A DNA stretch of 20,463 nucleotides from Dehalococcoidia bacterium (GTDB lineage: Bacteria; Chloroflexota; Dehalococcoidia; Lucifugimonadales; UBA3495), in the NCBI GenBank assembly GCA_003523055.1, contig DPHC01000002.1:10542-31004 (forward strand), written 5' to 3'. The translations under genes and the position numbers were made by a program. The notes beneath the pieces were generated by a model. It worked only from the letters and a program-made list of their open reading frames with translations. It did not search any database and had not been told where the DNA came from. Below are positions 7,807 through 14,502 of this stretch, one piece after another. The stretch's first letter is position 1. Each line of letters begins with the position of its first letter.

Positions 7807-7837
7807 ACATATTGTACCAAAAACATGTTAGTACTTT
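7806..7837 (+). repeat. tandem copies of an AT-rich motif in the purE leader
   Basis: AACATATTGTACC (7806-7818) and AACATGTTAGTACT (7822-7835) lie side by side, differing by one substitution and one inserted base within the shared AACATRTT(A)GTAC core. A third version, AATATGTTTGTACT, is at 7900-7913. The AACATGTT core is itself palindromic. They lie in the 153-base spacer before purE and could be operator sites for the purEK unit. AT-rich spacers produce such similarity by chance fairly often. Confidence 0.35.
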
Positions 7838-7899
7838 AGTATTTATGTGATTGTTTGTTATTTTTGTTTCATTCATGGTCATTCAATCGTACAATGGAA

Positions 7900-7915
7900 A
7901 ATATGTTTGTACTAA
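7900..7915 (+). repeat. third copy of the leader motif before purE
   Basis: AATATGTTTGTACTAA matches the copy at 7822 at 12 of the first 14 positions. It lies about 45 bases upstream of the purE start. Confidence 0.3.
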
Positions 7916-7959
7916 TATGTATTTTGATGGCTTGTTAACCGTTTAGGAGAAGAAATTGT

Positions 7960-8454
7960 ATGGAAAGCAATTCCAATACCGCGATAGTAGCAATTCTAGG
8001 AGGGAGTACATCTGATTTTCCGGTTTTGAATAAAGCCGTAGCATTGTTAAACGAACTGAAAATCCCCAATGAACTTAAAGTTGTGTCTGCCCACCGAACA
8101 CCAGACCTATTATTTGAATACTCGGAAAATGCTGCCACAAAAGGTATTAAGATCATTATTGCTGGAGCTGGCGGAGCTGCCCATTTACCAGGAATGGTCG
8201 CTTCTAAAACTATTTTACCTGTAATTGGAGTTCCCATTCCGTTAGAACCTCTAAATGGAATGGATTCTTTACTATCCATAGTGCAAATGCCCCGAGGAGT
8301 TCCTGTTGCTACTGTAGCGATAGGAGGCGCTGAAAATGCAGCAATATTGGCCGCAGAAATATTAAGCTTATCAAATGAAAACATTTGCCACAATTTACAA
8401 AATTGGCGTGACAACATGACGAAAAAGATTATGTCAGACCATCACAATAATTAA
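7960..8454 (+). CDS. purE: N5-carboxyaminoimidazole ribonucleotide mutase
   Basis: 164 residues, a class I PurE. It converts N5-CAIR, made by PurK, to CAIR. Visible blocks: GGSTSDFPVL (14-23) for phosphate binding, SAHRTP (43-48) with the catalytic His45, AGAGGAAHLPGMVA (68-81), PVIGVP (87-92), and LSIVQMPRGVPVATVAI (105-121). Class I is supported by the adjacent purK and by the SAHRTP and AHLPG context typical of octameric mutases. An AGGAG site lies ten bases before the ATG. The stop is followed two bases later by the purK start, so translation is likely coupled. The 153-base spacer upstream, with repeated motifs, suggests that the purEK transcript begins here. Confidence 0.96.
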   Translation: MESNSNTAIVAILGGSTSDFPVLNKAVALLNELKIPNELKVVSAHRTPDLLFEYSENAATKGIKIIIAGAGGAAHLPGMVASKTILPVIGVPIPLEPLNGMDSLLSIVQMPRGVPVATVAIGGAENAAILAAEILSLSNENICHNLQNWRDNMTKKIMSDHHNN

Positions 8455-8456
8455 CA

Positions 8457-9605
8457 ATGAACAAACAATTACTGATACCAATAGGTAGCACCTTGGGAAT
8501 GATTGCAGGTGGACAAATTGGTGGATTTTTTACAGAAGCTGCTTTAAGAATGGGATATAAAGTAGCAGTTTGGGATCCAGACATTAATGCTCCTGCAAAA
8601 AGAATTGCTACACAATCCTTTACTGGGGCTTTTGACAATGAAGTTGTGTTAGCTGAATTCCAAAACTCTATATCAGGCTTCTCTATTGAATGGGAAAATG
8701 TACCCAGCGAATTAATCGAAACGTTAGGAAAATCAGTTCCAGCAAAACCGACCAACAAAAGTGTGGCACTGGCTCAAGACAGAATTAAAGAAAAAAACTT
8801 TCTTACGAGCAACAATTTTCCTGTTACAGAATATTTAGGAATACAATCCGTGACTGAATTGAAAAATGTTTCTTTCGGATTTCCGTGGATAATAAAAACT
8901 GCAACGCTCGGATATGATGGGCACGGGCAATGGTACATTGGTAACAAAAACGATATTGAAGGAAACTCCACTTTACAATCTACTAAAGGATCTTTGGTTG
9001 TAGAAAAGGTCGTTGAATATCAATGCGAAATATCTGTTGTTGTTGGCATTGATGATGATCAGAATATGATTTCCTATCCCCCCACTGAAAACATCCACGA
9101 GAAAGGAATACTTAAAATGAGCATTTCTCCAGCTAGGATATCGAAACAGTTACAAAAAGATGCAACAATGTTGGCGTCGGCAGTCATAAAATCTATGAAC
9201 GATCCGGGCATTTTTTGTGTGGAAATGTTTCTGACAAAGAATAATGAACTGATCGTCAATGAGATTGCTCCAAGGCCACATAATTCAGGACATCATACTA
9301 TGGATGCGTTTTCCGTATCTCAATATGAACATCAAGTACGAATCTTGGCCGGTTTACCTTTGAGAACACCGATTATGACTAGCAAATCCGTACTTCTTAA
9401 TGTTCTAGGAGAAGAATTTACCAACCTGACTAAGAAACTATCACTCTCCAAGATTTTAAAACATTCTGACGGTAAAATTTACTTATACGGTAAATCTGAA
9501 ATAAGACCCGGAAGGAAAATGGGACATATAGTATTTTGTGGAACATCCCGTAAAGACCTCATTCACCAGGCTGAGTTTTGTCAAAAAATTATGAGTGAGA
9601 AATAA
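8457..9605 (+). CDS. purK: 5-(carboxyamino)imidazole ribonucleotide synthase
   Basis: 382 residues, the usual PurK size. It uses ATP and bicarbonate to carboxylate AIR to N5-CAIR, the substrate of PurE. ATP-grasp features: LGMIAGGQIGGFFTEAA (13-29), the loop KTATLGYDGHGQW (147-159), the metal-binding block VNEIAPRPHNSGHHT (267-281), and the C-terminal YGKSEIRPGRKMGHI (344-358). The usual N-terminal GGQLGRM reads GGQIGGF here, a mild divergence. The ATG is only two bases after the purE stop and has no separate strong ribosome site, consistent with translational coupling. The HAD phosphatase gene follows after five bases. Confidence 0.95.
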   Translation: MNKQLLIPIGSTLGMIAGGQIGGFFTEAALRMGYKVAVWDPDINAPAKRIATQSFTGAFDNEVVLAEFQNSISGFSIEWENVPSELIETLGKSVPAKPTNKSVALAQDRIKEKNFLTSNNFPVTEYLGIQSVTELKNVSFGFPWIIKTATLGYDGHGQWYIGNKNDIEGNSTLQSTKGSLVVEKVVEYQCEISVVVGIDDDQNMISYPPTENIHEKGILKMSISPARISKQLQKDATMLASAVIKSMNDPGIFCVEMFLTKNNELIVNEIAPRPHNSGHHTMDAFSVSQYEHQVRILAGLPLRTPIMTSKSVLLNVLGEEFTNLTKKLSLSKILKHSDGKIYLYGKSEIRPGRKMGHIVFCGTSRKDLIHQAEFCQKIMSEK

Positions 9606-9610
9606 CGTTT

Positions 9611-10279
9611 ATGACAACTAATAAAAATTCCTTAGCATTGCTTACTGATTTTGACGACACTGCAGCAGTGCAAAATGTGGCTGAAATGCTACTCAGGCAA
9701 TTTGGAAATACCGGTTGGATGGACATAAGGCAACAATTTAGAGATGGTTCTCTTTCACTGATGGAGTATCAAGAAATCGTTTTCTCTCAAATAGATGAAA
9801 ACGCTGATAACCTTGGTAGATACGCCATATATAATTCCCAATTACGTCCGGGATTCCTGGAAACTTACGAATTTTGCAATTCAATGGAAATACCAATGGC
9901 TGTAGTAAGCTTAGGTTTGGATTTATACATCAGGCCGATATTAAAACATAATGGTTTATTAGATGTACCAGTTTATTGCGTGGAAACATATTACAGCAAT
10001 GACAAGTTGAATTATAGTTATAAATACACTGATCAAAATTCTTCCGAAAAAGGATTATCAAAAGGAATGGTTGTAAATTCCTTTAAAGACCTTGGATATA
10101 CGGTATTGTACGTTGGAGATGGCCGTTCTGATTTCGAAGCAGCAAGAACTTCTGACATTGTTATGGCAAGAAGCATTTTGATAGAAGAATGTAAACAAAA
10201 CGACATTGAACATTTGGAATTTGAAGACTTTTATGATGTACTGGATTTTATAAAGTCTTACACTCACAGTGAGGGATAA
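9611..10279 (+). CDS. HAD-superfamily phosphatase, SerB/MtnX-like
   Basis: 222 residues with all four HAD motifs: motif I DFDDT (nucleophile Asp13, acid Asp15), motif II Ser100 in VVSLG, motif III probably Lys151, and motif IV VGDGRSDFEAA (168-178). The helical cap between motifs I and II (about 18-80) places it in subfamily IB, near phosphoserine phosphatase and the methionine-salvage phosphatase MtnX. The usual Gly of DFDGT is Asp here. It sits five bases after purK and five bases before purB, so it is certainly part of the purine transcript. A phosphoserine phosphatase would supply serine and glycine for PurD and one-carbon units; a nucleotide housekeeping phosphatase is equally possible. 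The substrate cannot be decided from sequence alone. Confidence 0.8.
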   Translation: MTTNKNSLALLTDFDDTAAVQNVAEMLLRQFGNTGWMDIRQQFRDGSLSLMEYQEIVFSQIDENADNLGRYAIYNSQLRPGFLETYEFCNSMEIPMAVVSLGLDLYIRPILKHNGLLDVPVYCVETYYSNDKLNYSYKYTDQNSSEKGLSKGMVVNSFKDLGYTVLYVGDGRSDFEAARTSDIVMARSILIEECKQNDIEHLEFEDFYDVLDFIKSYTHSEG

Positions 10280-10284
10280 AACAA

Positions 10285-11574
10285 GTGATAGAACGATATT
10301 CATTACCAGAGATGAAACAAGTGTGGTCAGACGACAACAAATATCAGAAATGGCTAGATGTAGAGTTAGCAGCATGTGAGGCTTGGACTGAATTGGGAGT
10401 GATACCTGCTGACGACATGGTCAAATTAAGATCAGCTACCTATAACTATACTAGGATGATGGAAATTCTAGACGTAACAAAACATGATGTCACAGCATTT
10501 CTTCAGTCAATTACTGAACAAATATCTGAAGAAGGCAGGTGGTTGCATTTAGGTTTGACCTCTTCCGATATGATGGATACAGCTTTAGGCATGCAATTGA
10601 AACAAGCAGGAGTTTTGCTTGTTAAGGACATGGACCTTGCGATTGAAGCAGTTTCTAAAAAAGCCACAGAACATAAGAAAACAATTATGATGGGACGTAC
10701 TCATGGAATCCATGCAGAACCCATTACATTTGGATTAAAAATGGCTCTATGGTTACAAGAATTAAAAAGACAAAAGCAACGCTTACTACGGGCCATTGAT
10801 GAAATTGCAGTTGGCAAGATATCCGGACCAGTTGGATCTTATGCCACAGTTAGCCCAGAACTTGAACAAATTGTTTGTCAAAAATTGGAACTGGAAGCGA
10901 CAGAAATTTCTAACCAAATTATACAAAGAGATAGGCACGCAAATTTTGTGACTACCTTGGCGATAATCGCTGGCTCATTGGAAAAATTCGCAACAGAAAT
11001 TCGATCTCTGCAACGTAGTGAGATTCATGAAGTTGAAGAGCCCTTCGGTAGCGGGCAAACAGGGTCATCATCTATGCCACATAAAAGGAATCCTGAACTT
11101 TCTGAGCGAATATGTGGATTATCAAGATTGATTAGAGGGCACAGTGTTTCGGCTATAGAAAATATCGCTCTATGGGGTGAGCGAGACATTAGCCATTCCT
11201 CAGTAGAGCGAATCATTTTACCTGATTCTTGCCTGGCTCTTGATTATATGTTCAACATTTTCACAAGAATCATGACAGGTTTAAAGGTATTACCTGAAGA
11301 AATGTGGAATAATTTAGAAAGTAGCAGAGGACTGGTTTTTAGCCAAAGAATCCTTCTGAGTTTAATTGATAAAGGGGCATCAAGAGAAGATTCTTACAAA
11401 ATTGTGCAGAGTAATGCCATGAATGCATGGGACAATGGCAAAGATTTTAGAGATTTGATTCGTAGCGATGCACAAGTTTCAAAACATTTATCTGCGGATG
11501 AACTCGAGAGCATATTTGATTATGACTATTATCTAAGGTTCATTGACGAGACATTTGATAAAATAGGCATTTAA
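10285..11574 (+). CDS. purB: adenylosuccinate lyase
   Basis: 429 residues, typical of the bacterial short form. It removes fumarate from SAICAR and from adenylosuccinate, serving both IMP and AMP synthesis. The start is GTG, with GAGGG nine bases upstream at the end of the preceding gene. Family landmarks: MIERYSLPEM at the N-terminus, KHDV with His68, TSSDMMDT (92-99), GRTHGIHAEP with catalytic His140 (137-146), the flexible signature loop GSSSMPHKRNP (260-270), and ERDISHSSVER (299-309). All expected catalytic residues are present. It is five bases after the HAD phosphatase gene and 17 bases before purC. Confidence 0.97.
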   Translation: MIERYSLPEMKQVWSDDNKYQKWLDVELAACEAWTELGVIPADDMVKLRSATYNYTRMMEILDVTKHDVTAFLQSITEQISEEGRWLHLGLTSSDMMDTALGMQLKQAGVLLVKDMDLAIEAVSKKATEHKKTIMMGRTHGIHAEPITFGLKMALWLQELKRQKQRLLRAIDEIAVGKISGPVGSYATVSPELEQIVCQKLELEATEISNQIIQRDRHANFVTTLAIIAGSLEKFATEIRSLQRSEIHEVEEPFGSGQTGSSSMPHKRNPELSERICGLSRLIRGHSVSAIENIALWGERDISHSSVERIILPDSCLALDYMFNIFTRIMTGLKVLPEEMWNNLESSRGLVFSQRILLSLIDKGASREDSYKIVQSNAMNAWDNGKDFRDLIRSDAQVSKHLSADELESIFDYDYYLRFIDETFDKIGI

Positions 11575-11591
11575 TGGCTTTGGGAACATAA

Positions 11592-12479
11592 ATGATTATA
11601 CAGACTAATTTACGGAATAAAGTGAACAGCGGGAAAGTTCGGGACACCTATGCTATTGATGACAATACATTACTGATGGTGTCAACCGATCGAATTTCTG
11701 CATTTGATGTGGTACTTCTTGATGGAATCCCCGGGAAAGGTCAAGTACTGAATGGGATTTCAAAGTTTTGGTTTGATAAAACAGAACACATCATTCAAAA
11801 CCACCTTTTATATTTGGCTGACGATGAAGTAGTATCTACGCTTTACCATAAGAACGAATTGATCAAAGAAATGAAACCCGACATTGCTGCGCAATCCATG
11901 ATTGTTAAAAAAGCAAACCGAATCGATGTAGAATGTGTAGTTAGAGGATATATAACCGGATCTGCTTGGAATGAATACAAGAGAGAAGGTACTGTTTCTG
12001 GTCAAGCAATGCCAAATGGGTTAGTAGAAGGGCAAAAATTCCCAGAACCCATATTTACTCCTACAACCAAAGCTGACGAAGGCCATGACGAAAACATGAC
12101 AATTAAAGAAGTGCAGGACAAAGTAGGAAAAATTCTGGCACAACAATTAGAAGAAATAAGTAAAGCAGTGTACAATTTTGCTCATGACTATGCATTGGGT
12201 AAAAACATTATACTAGCAGATACAAAAATTGAATTTGGATTTATCGATGGACAGTTAACTTTAATCGATGAATTATTAACACCAGATTCCAGCAGGTTTT
12301 GGAATGCTTTTAATTATCAACCAGGCCAATATCTTGATAATTATGATAAACAGTTAGTAAGAAACTGGCTGGAGAATTCTGGATGGGATAAAGAATCTAC
12401 TCCTCCATATCTTCCAGTAGAAATAATTAAAAATACGGCAAAAAGGTACACTGAAGTTTTTGCTTTGTTGTCGACGTAA
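11592..12479 (+). CDS. purC: SAICAR synthase
   Basis: 295 residues, the longer type of PurC. It couples CAIR with aspartate using ATP. Visible blocks: SGKVRDTY (13-20) in the nucleotide-binding loop, STDRISAFDVVL (31-42), VVRGYITGSAWNEY (116-129), the substrate-binding EPIFTPTTKADEGHDEN (152-168), DTKIEFG (210-216), and LIDELLTPDSSRFW (224-237). Nothing is missing. It follows purB by 17 bases and precedes the DUF3105 gene by 27 bases. The product is the substrate of the PurB encoded just upstream. Confidence 0.97.
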   Translation: MIIQTNLRNKVNSGKVRDTYAIDDNTLLMVSTDRISAFDVVLLDGIPGKGQVLNGISKFWFDKTEHIIQNHLLYLADDEVVSTLYHKNELIKEMKPDIAAQSMIVKKANRIDVECVVRGYITGSAWNEYKREGTVSGQAMPNGLVEGQKFPEPIFTPTTKADEGHDENMTIKEVQDKVGKILAQQLEEISKAVYNFAHDYALGKNIILADTKIEFGFIDGQLTLIDELLTPDSSRFWNAFNYQPGQYLDNYDKQLVRNWLENSGWDKESTPPYLPVEIIKNTAKRYTEVFALLST

Positions 12480-12506
12480 ACAAATATTAAATAATGGAGA
12501 ATTATA

Positions 12507-13217
12507 GTGCCACGTTCAAAACATCGTAAACGCAGCGGTTCAGGTAAGAGCAACACAACTAAACTGAAACCGATATCTCAAATCAAATCAAAACCTAACT
12601 ATTGGTATATAGCGGCTTCTGCCACCATAGCTATATTAGTAATCGGAGGATTCGCATTGGGCCCGATTGCTGGTGTAATGGCGCCAGATCCTTTGCCTAG
12701 CTATGTAGGAGAATACGGAGAATACAAAAAAGGCATTGGAATTGCCCATCAGGTCATGATGGACAACGGCGAACCCACCTCTAAGCATTTAGATGATGGT
12801 ATTAAAGTAATTTATAACACAACACCAGCAAGCTCTGGCAACCACTGGAATAGACCGAGCGATTGTGGGTGGTCTTACAACAGGCGAGATGATGAAAGGT
12901 TAGTCCACAACTTAGAACATGGGCAAATAGTAGTGAACTACAATTTCGGTAAAGATCATACAGCAGATGATTCTGAAGAGGCTTTAAAATCATATTTAGA
13001 GGGCCACGAACTCTTTGAAATGTGGGGAGTCGCAACTTGGAATGGAGACATGCCTGTAGGAAGCATGGCCATGGCTGCTTGGGGTGTAACCGATACATTC
13101 GAGGGAATCCAAGAATCAAGGATATCCACATTCTTTGAAGCATATTCCGGCAGATTAGGCCCAGAATTCCCGTATGGTTTACCATGTAGTGGATCTGCAG
13201 GTAGCATGAATAAATAA
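12507..13217 (+). CDS. DUF3105 membrane-anchored protein
   Basis: 236 residues. The start is GTG with GGAG seven bases upstream. A strongly basic N-terminus (PRSKHRKR) precedes one membrane segment at about residues 34-52, so the rest is predicted to be outside the membrane. The DUF3105 core is clear: YNTTPASSGNHW (103-114) and ERLVHNLEHGQIVVNY (130-145), with conserved His and Glu that could bind metal. Function of this family is not established. A Cys pair (120, 227) is possible for a disulfide. The gene lies inside the purine run, 27 bases after purC and 10 before purS, so it is co-transcribed, yet an extracytoplasmic protein has no obvious role in purine synthesis. Family call is confident; role is not. 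Confidence 0.85.
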   Translation: MPRSKHRKRSGSGKSNTTKLKPISQIKSKPNYWYIAASATIAILVIGGFALGPIAGVMAPDPLPSYVGEYGEYKKGIGIAHQVMMDNGEPTSKHLDDGIKVIYNTTPASSGNHWNRPSDCGWSYNRRDDERLVHNLEHGQIVVNYNFGKDHTADDSEEALKSYLEGHELFEMWGVATWNGDMPVGSMAMAAWGVTDTFEGIQESRISTFFEAYSGRLGPEFPYGLPCSGSAGSMNK

Positions 13218-13227
13218 GGAAATAGAT

Positions 13228-13485
13228 ATGAATGAGTACTTGGCCAAAGTGTATGTCACCTTGAAACCAGGAGTAAATGACCCCCAAGGAACAACCATAA
13301 AAGAAAATGTGAATAGACTTGGGCTTGCTAGTATCAGAGACATACGGTTAGGCAAGTATCTCGAGATAGTTGTGGATGCAACTAATTTGAATAATGCCAC
13401 CAAAATTGTGGAAGAACTCTGCGATCAAGTATTAGCAAACCCAGTTATTGAACAATTCCGCCATGATATAACTTTGATCGAATGA
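13228..13485 (+). CDS. purS: FGAM synthase subunit PurS
   Basis: 85 residues, the normal size. PurS dimers bridge PurQ (glutaminase) and the small PurL in the three-part phosphoribosylformylglycinamidine synthase. Visible features: YVTLKPGVNDPQG (9-21), a helix around residues 22-31 and LGLASIRDIRLGKYLEI (31-47), and the C-terminal CDQVLANPVIEQF (69-81). The ATG has a GGAAA site. It follows DUF3105 by 10 bases. The odd point is that purQ and purL, which usually follow immediately, are not here: the next genes encode an ABM-fold protein and a VIT transporter. The partners must be elsewhere if the complex is functional. Confidence 0.93.
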   Translation: MNEYLAKVYVTLKPGVNDPQGTTIKENVNRLGLASIRDIRLGKYLEIVVDATNLNNATKIVEELCDQVLANPVIEQFRHDITLIE

Positions 13486-13499
13486 TAGTACCTAGTTAA

Positions 13500-13517
13500 T
13501 AACATACTAATATGTTA
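13500..13517. repeat. perfect inverted repeat between purS and the ABM gene
   Basis: TAACATA (13500-13506) and TATGTTA (13511-13517) are perfect seven-base arms around CTAA. No T-run follows and the stem is AT-only, so a protein-binding operator is more likely than a terminator. Read on the minus strand it resembles the motif repeated before purE (AACATATTAGTA). Confidence 0.4.
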
Positions 13518-13556
13518 GTTTATGGCCAAAGAAAAATTAAATAAAAGGAGTCAACA

Positions 13557-13886
13557 ATGATAGTTTTAGTGGTGTCCATTGCAATCAAAGAAGGTTTTAA
13601 AGACCAGTTCATGGATTCATTGATGGGAGATGCAATTGGTTCTAATAATGATGAAACTGGATGTTACCGATTCGACGTAATTCAAGACAACGAGAACTCA
13701 AACCTGATACATCTCTACGAAGTCTATCATGATGAAGCAGCTGTTGAAGCCCATAGAGCAGCTCCCCATTATGTAAAATGGCGAACTCAATGCGAACCAT
13801 GGTTTGACGGTGAAGTTGTTAGGCGAATTGGAACTCCTGTATATCCACCAGTGGGCAAATGGAATAAACGGCCGCGTGTTGACTAA
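13557..13886 (+). CDS. antibiotic-biosynthesis-monooxygenase (ABM) domain protein
   Basis: 109 residues, a single dimeric alpha+beta barrel (ferredoxin-like) domain. The pattern IVLVVSIAIKEGFKDQFMDSL, then DETGCYRFDVIQD, LIHLYEVYHDEAAVEAH and PHYVKWR matches the ABM/LsrG/YgiN group, including the characteristic His after the second helix. Members act as cofactor-free quinol monooxygenases, isomerases or haem-degrading enzymes, so chemistry cannot be named. GGAG lies six bases before the ATG. It is 71 bases after purS behind an inverted repeat, and 51 bases before the VIT gene, so it may begin a separate two-gene unit. Confidence 0.82.
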   Translation: MIVLVVSIAIKEGFKDQFMDSLMGDAIGSNNDETGCYRFDVIQDNENSNLIHLYEVYHDEAAVEAHRAAPHYVKWRTQCEPWFDGEVVRRIGTPVYPPVGKWNKRPRVD

Positions 13887-13937
13887 TATTGTAACTTTAT
13901 AAACCATAACCTACACAGGAAAATCAGTGAGTTTAAA

Positions 13938-14483
13938 ATGGATGAAACTGCTCTAAAAAGAATGAGAGAAGTTGTTTTCGGAGTTCAAGATGGACTAATC
14001 AGTAACGTCGCTTTAGCGACTTCTATGGCAGTGGCAACCGAAGACATCAAAGCTATACTTATCGCTGGATTAACAGGTGCTATTGCAGGAACTTTTTCTA
14101 TGGCGTCCGGTGCTTTTCTTGCATCTAGAGCCGAAATTGAAGTTGAACAATTACTTTCTCACGGTGCTGTTAGCGATGTACAGAAAAATGAAAAACAAAT
14201 CCGGGGACCTTTACTTGACGCCATTGCCATGGGGGTATCATTCTTAATAGCAGCTAGTATTCCTATTATTCCTTATTTCATTCTAGAAGGTACAAAAAGT
14301 ATTGCAGCATCTATTTTAGCCACCTTGCTTAGTTTATTTGTACTGGGGTTAGTCAAAGGTATTTTTGTAAAAAAAGCATTATTTAAATCTGGGGCTGAAG
14401 TGTTTTTGATCGGATTTATTTCCGCATCAGTTGGATATGGGTTAGGAGAGTTTATTCCCCTAGTATTAGCAACTTTATTGTAA
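13938..14483 (+). CDS. VIT1/CCC1-family metal transporter
   Basis: 181 residues with about five membrane segments. The first segment contains GVQDGLISNVALA (15-27) with the conserved Asp18. The second has AGTFSMASGAFLASRAE (50-66) with the conserved Met55. VIT/CCC1 proteins export Fe2+ or Mn2+ from the cytoplasm, usually by proton exchange. Two departures are visible: the family's G-E-Y after SMA reads G-A-F, losing a conserved Glu, and the cytoplasmic linker (about 67-91) is short, so the Glu-rich metal-binding helices of long forms are missing. An ACAGGA site precedes the ATG at long distance. It ends 19 bases from the convergent MFS gene, without a visible terminator. Family is secure; metal and direction are inferred. 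Confidence 0.82.
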   Translation: MDETALKRMREVVFGVQDGLISNVALATSMAVATEDIKAILIAGLTGAIAGTFSMASGAFLASRAEIEVEQLLSHGAVSDVQKNEKQIRGPLLDAIAMGVSFLIAASIPIIPYFILEGTKSIAASILATLLSLFVLGLVKGIFVKKALFKSGAEVFLIGFISASVGYGLGEFIPLVLATLL

Positions 14484-14502
14484 TAGGGAAAAAACGATTA
14501 GC

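Noticed and set aside
7807..7959. Purine riboswitch before purE
   Set aside because: The spacer is AT-rich and I see no three-way-junction arms or conserved purine-aptamer core bases.
12802..13287. Long minus-strand open frame opposite DUF3105 and purS
   Set aside because: It lies wholly antisense to two well-supported genes, has no family features and no ribosome site that I can see.
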